This document shows positions 61,748 to 64,000 of a stretch of 64,000 bases of DNA, piece after piece. The notes beneath the pieces are model-generated. The model did no database searches. It had not been told where the DNA came from and saw only the letters and a list, made by a program, of their open reading frames with translations. The DNA comes from Leptolyngbya sp. Heron Island J (GTDB taxonomy: Bacteria; Cyanobacteriota; Cyanobacteriia; Phormidesmidales; Phormidesmidaceae). The stretch lies in contig NZ_AWNH01000105.1 in assembly GCF_000482245.1 (NCBI RefSeq), positions 62,001-126,000 of the forward strand, read 5' to 3'. The position numbers were made by a program, and so were the translations under genes. How positions within the stretch are numbered: position 1 is the stretch's first letter; each line of letters opens with the position of its first letter.

Positions 61748-62743
61748 ATGAACCCTATCGATTATCTTCGCATCAGCCTGATCGACCGTTGTAATTTTCA
61801 ATGTGTGTACTGTATGCCGGAGGGAGCTGACCTCAACCATGTACTACGAGAGTTTTGGCTGGATCATGAGGAAATTCTAACCCTGTTAAAAGAGGTGTTT
61901 ATTCCCTTAGGATTCACAAAATTTCGTTTAACTGGGGGAGAACCGCTGTTGCGACCGGGTATCGTCCAGCTGGTAGATGAAATTGCTCATTTACCCGAGA
62001 CAACAGATCTATCGCTGACTACCAATGCATTTAAATTAGAAAAGCTAGCTCAGCCTTTATATGACGCTGGTTTACGACGGATCAATATCAGCTTAGACTC
62101 TCTGCAACCAGAGACCTTTGAAACAATTGTTGGCAAACCTGTTGCAGCTGAACCGGTGCGCTGGCAGCAGGTATGGCAAGGTATTCAAACTGCTCACCGG
62201 GTGGGGTTTGATCCCCTTAAGTTGAATGTTGTTGTGATCCCTGGTGTCAACGATCATGAGATTTTGGATCTAGCGGCCTTAACCCTTGATAAAAACTGGC
62301 ACGTACGCTTTATTGAATTTATGCCCATTGGTAACGATGAGCTGTTTACCAACAAGGGTTGGATTGATTCAGAAACCATTCGACAACAAATTCGCGATCG
62401 CTGGGGTTTAGAAACATCCACGATTCGTGGCAATGGTCCTGCTGATGTTTTTAAGATTCCAGGGGCTAAAGGAACCCTAGGATTTATTAGCCAAATGTCT
62501 GAATGTTTTTGCGATCGCTGCAATCGCATGAGACTTTCAGCCGATGGCTGGTTACGCCCCTGCCTACTAAATGAGACAGGTCAGCTGAATTTACGAGCAG
62601 CCTTACGCAACGGAGAACCCATAGACTCCATCCGTGAGCGCGTCGGCAGTTTAGTTGCCAATAAGCCAGAGATTAACTTCAAAATGCGAGAATCCGGCAC
62701 TACCGGAGCCTACAGCCGCACAATGTCCCAAATTGGTGGATAG
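61748..62743 (+). CDS. moaA: GTP 3',8-cyclase MoaA
   Basis: MoaA starts molybdenum cofactor synthesis by rearranging GTP with radical SAM chemistry. The 331-residue protein has the N-terminal SAM cluster motif CNFQCVYC, a second 4Fe-4S motif near the C-terminus ([20 protein letters not shown]), and the conserved C-terminal GG (SQIGG). The protein is full-length. No other moa gene is in the window, though the cofactor is used by nitrate reductase, whose accessory gene narM lies 20 kb upstream. Confidence 0.97.
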   Translation: MNPIDYLRISLIDRCNFQCVYCMPEGADLNHVLREFWLDHEEILTLLKEVFIPLGFTKFRLTGGEPLLRPGIVQLVDEIAHLPETTDLSLTTNAFKLEKLAQPLYDAGLRRINISLDSLQPETFETIVGKPVAAEPVRWQQVWQGIQTAHRVGFDPLKLNVVVIPGVNDHEILDLAALTLDKNWHVRFIEFMPIGNDELFTNKGWIDSETIRQQIRDRWGLETSTIRGNGPADVFKIPGAKGTLGFISQMSECFCDRCNRMRLSADGWLRPCLLNETGQLNLRAALRNGEPIDSIRERVGSLVANKPEINFKMRESGTTGAYSRTMSQIGG

Positions 62744-62788
62744 CTCTAACCATCTAGGCTGAATACCCTATCTCGTCATAAGATTGAT

Positions 62789-62824
62789 TGTCTCTTTTTA
62801 GGTCTGACAATAAGACTCATTAGT
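62789..62824 (+). repeat. 36-bp direct repeat, copy 1
   Basis: It begins TGTCTCTTTTTAGGTCTGAC and ends ACTCATTAGT, matching 63211-63246 with one difference (G for T). It is 46 bp after the moaA stop. Confidence 0.92.
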
Positions 62825-63210
62825 CTTACCCAAGAAAGACCTAAGATTGAGGCGTATCAGTGGCTTGTGCCAGCAGGTCAGCCCTGGGTCTTGGGTTGGT
62901 CTTAATTTGATTTTATTTATCTCACATCGAGTCTTTTTAATAGACTTAGAATCTAACTTTAAGACATCTTTGTTTGGGGCATATACTACCAGACTTGCTA
63001 AGGTCTAAGATTTAGGAGTTAGCTAGCTAATATGGTCAAAGGCATAAGTAAAAGATGGAGAAATGCTGGAAGCAGTAACGTTTAATGGCTCTAAATTGCC
63101 CTAGCAAACCCTTAACCTGTAATACCACCGATCTCCGCCAAGCAGGAGACCATGACATCCGTGCATCTAATCTGCCCCCACCTCAGGCTATGTCTTATTT
63201 TTGAATCAAC

Positions 63211-63246
63211 TGTCTCTTTTTAGGTCTGACAATAATACTCATTAGT
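63211..63246 (+). repeat. 36-bp direct repeat, copy 2
   Basis: Partner of 62789-62824, 422 bp apart in the same orientation. It ends 47 bp ahead of the rhodanese-gene ATG, where a promoter or leader would lie. Confidence 0.92.
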
Positions 63247-63293
63247 TCTTGTTAAGATCAAGAATTTTCTCTCTTATTTTTCTGTTCAAATCT

Positions 63294-64000
63294 ATGGACA
63301 ATAATTATCATCAAGTTCGGAAACTCCTATTGGCCATCTGTCTTTGCGTGCAGTTAGGGGCCTGTAGTGCAGCGGCCCAGACGAGTACGCGTATTTCTCA
63401 GCAAGAACTAGTAGCCCAGCTCGAAGCCGGAACGGCTCCGCTAATTCTGGATGTGCGCACGGCGGAAGAATATGAAGCGGGGCATATTCCAGGGGCGATT
63501 AACATTCACTTTCGAGACATTAGTAAGCGACTGGATGAGATTCCAGATAGACCAGTGATCATATACTGTGAGCGGGGAATTCGAGCAAATATCGCTAAGA
63601 GAACTCTGTGGAAAGCCGGGATGCAATCAGTACTTCATTTAGAGGGAGACATTTCTCAATGGCGACAGAACAATTTTCCCCTGGCATCGAGCGATGAACC
63701 TCAGGAGGCCAAGCTGTTCTCTTCTACACAACCGGCTCTGGATGGCGATCAACTGGCTCAAGCATTGACCAAGCGGTGGATTATCAGCAGCCCGGAGGCA
63801 AAACAGCTGATTGAACAGGGGGCAACACTGTTAGACACTCGCAAGTTAGCGCTAACCCGACCCCAAGGGGCTGTTTATGTTAATTGGAAACAATTTTCGC
63901 CTGAGCCAGCAGTGACTCGCGGCAAACTGTTAGAGCAGGATGACATATTAACTCAGCGGCTGCAGGCCCTCGGGATTTCACAACACAAACCAGTGGTGGT
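63294..64000 (+). CDS. Tandem rhodanese-domain lipoprotein (3' end outside window)
   Basis: An ATG at 63294 opens a frame that stays open to the window edge. It begins with a lipoprotein signal (LLLAICLCVQLGAC, lipobox LGAC). The first rhodanese domain has LILDVRTAEEYEAGHIPGAI and the active-site Cys loop YCERGIRAN. A second rhodanese-like domain starts with LLDTRKLALTRPQGAVYVNW and is cut off before its own loop, so its activity cannot be judged. Rhodaneses transfer sulfane sulfur. The protein should face the periplasm. Confidence 0.9.
   Translation, partial: MDNNYHQVRKLLLAICLCVQLGACSAAAQTSTRISQQELVAQLEAGTAPLILDVRTAEEYEAGHIPGAINIHFRDISKRLDEIPDRPVIIYCERGIRANIAKRTLWKAGMQSVLHLEGDISQWRQNNFPLASSDEPQEAKLFSSTQPALDGDQLAQALTKRWIISSPEAKQLIEQGATLLDTRKLALTRPQGAVYVNWKQFSPEPAVTRGKLLEQDDILTQRLQALGISQHKPVV

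Larger units (their letters stand above)
62744..63293. other. Repeat-rich intergenic region upstream of the rhodanese gene
   Basis: 550 bp without an ORF. It contains the two 36-bp direct repeats listed separately, plus several related AAGACTTA/TAAGTCTT-like words (for example near 62929-62950 and 63000). An exact hairpin, TAAGACT-CATT-AGTCTTA, lies at 62811-62828. I think regulatory DNA is likely, but no known element is recognised. Confidence 0.55.

Overview
The window is chromosomal DNA from an oxygenic cyanobacterium. The octamer GCGATCGC (HIP1-type) and close variants recur throughout. A 31-residue psaM gene (photosystem I subunit XII) is present, together with several families largely confined to cyanobacteria and plastids (Ycf35/DUF1257, DUF2997, DUF4335, NarM, the GLEPELGG-type ferredoxin). 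I see no phage, transposase, CRISPR array, tRNA or rRNA. I cannot name the species; the gene set suits a filamentous or other large-genome cyanobacterium.

Layout. 1-11 kb: the 3' part of a GAF-PAS histidine kinase, a family 2 glycosyltransferase, an orphan LanC-like protein, a serine-hydrolase lipoprotein and a YHS lipoprotein. These are followed by the remnant of a GNAT acetyltransferase and a tightly coupled ABC ATPase / FtsX-type permease / AttH-like secreted protein operon. 11-21 kb: panB, a Uma2 nuclease, a cytochrome P450, then a signalling block on the minus strand. That block holds a Ser/Thr kinase fused to a macro domain, two double-receiver proteins with no output domain, and a GAF-PAS histidine kinase paralogous to the one at the left edge. 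21-33 kb: small secreted and membrane proteins, PIN-PhoH ATPase, GT39 glycosyltransferase, YdcF protein, S41 processing protease, ribBA and psaM. 33-45 kb: phoU, an RNase R-like exonuclease, ubiX, LapA-like and DUF4335 proteins, the ferredoxin/Ycf35/DUF2997 cluster, narM, and an Hsp70 between two membrane proteins. 45-64 kb: mostly housekeeping genes (speA, a PP2C phosphatase, a pseudouridine synthase, TPR protein, DUF39 protein, prmA, serA, hemW, PIN-TRAM protein, guaA, moaA), ending in a truncated tandem-rhodanese lipoprotein.

How the genes relate. The 6.5-11.1 kb operon is a complete export/lipid-handling module of the AttEFGH type. The 16.1-20.2 kb block looks like a histidine kinase with two double-receiver partners, one of whose receivers has Glu in place of the phospho-acceptor Asp. 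Protein phosphorylation is also represented by the kinase-macro fusion and the zinc-ribbon PP2C phosphatase. Convergent genes are packed very closely: a 38-bp overlap at 28068-28105, a 4-bp gap at 40029-40032, and a 46-bp perfect palindrome ending both speA and the PP2C gene.

No clearly new multi-gene system stands out. The items most worth a second look are the kinase-macro fusion, the Glu-substituted receiver, the RNase R homologue lacking one catalytic-site Asp, the orphan LanC, the dispersed 90-bp intergenic repeat, and the GTTCCATGGAAC palindromes, one of which interrupts another repeat.
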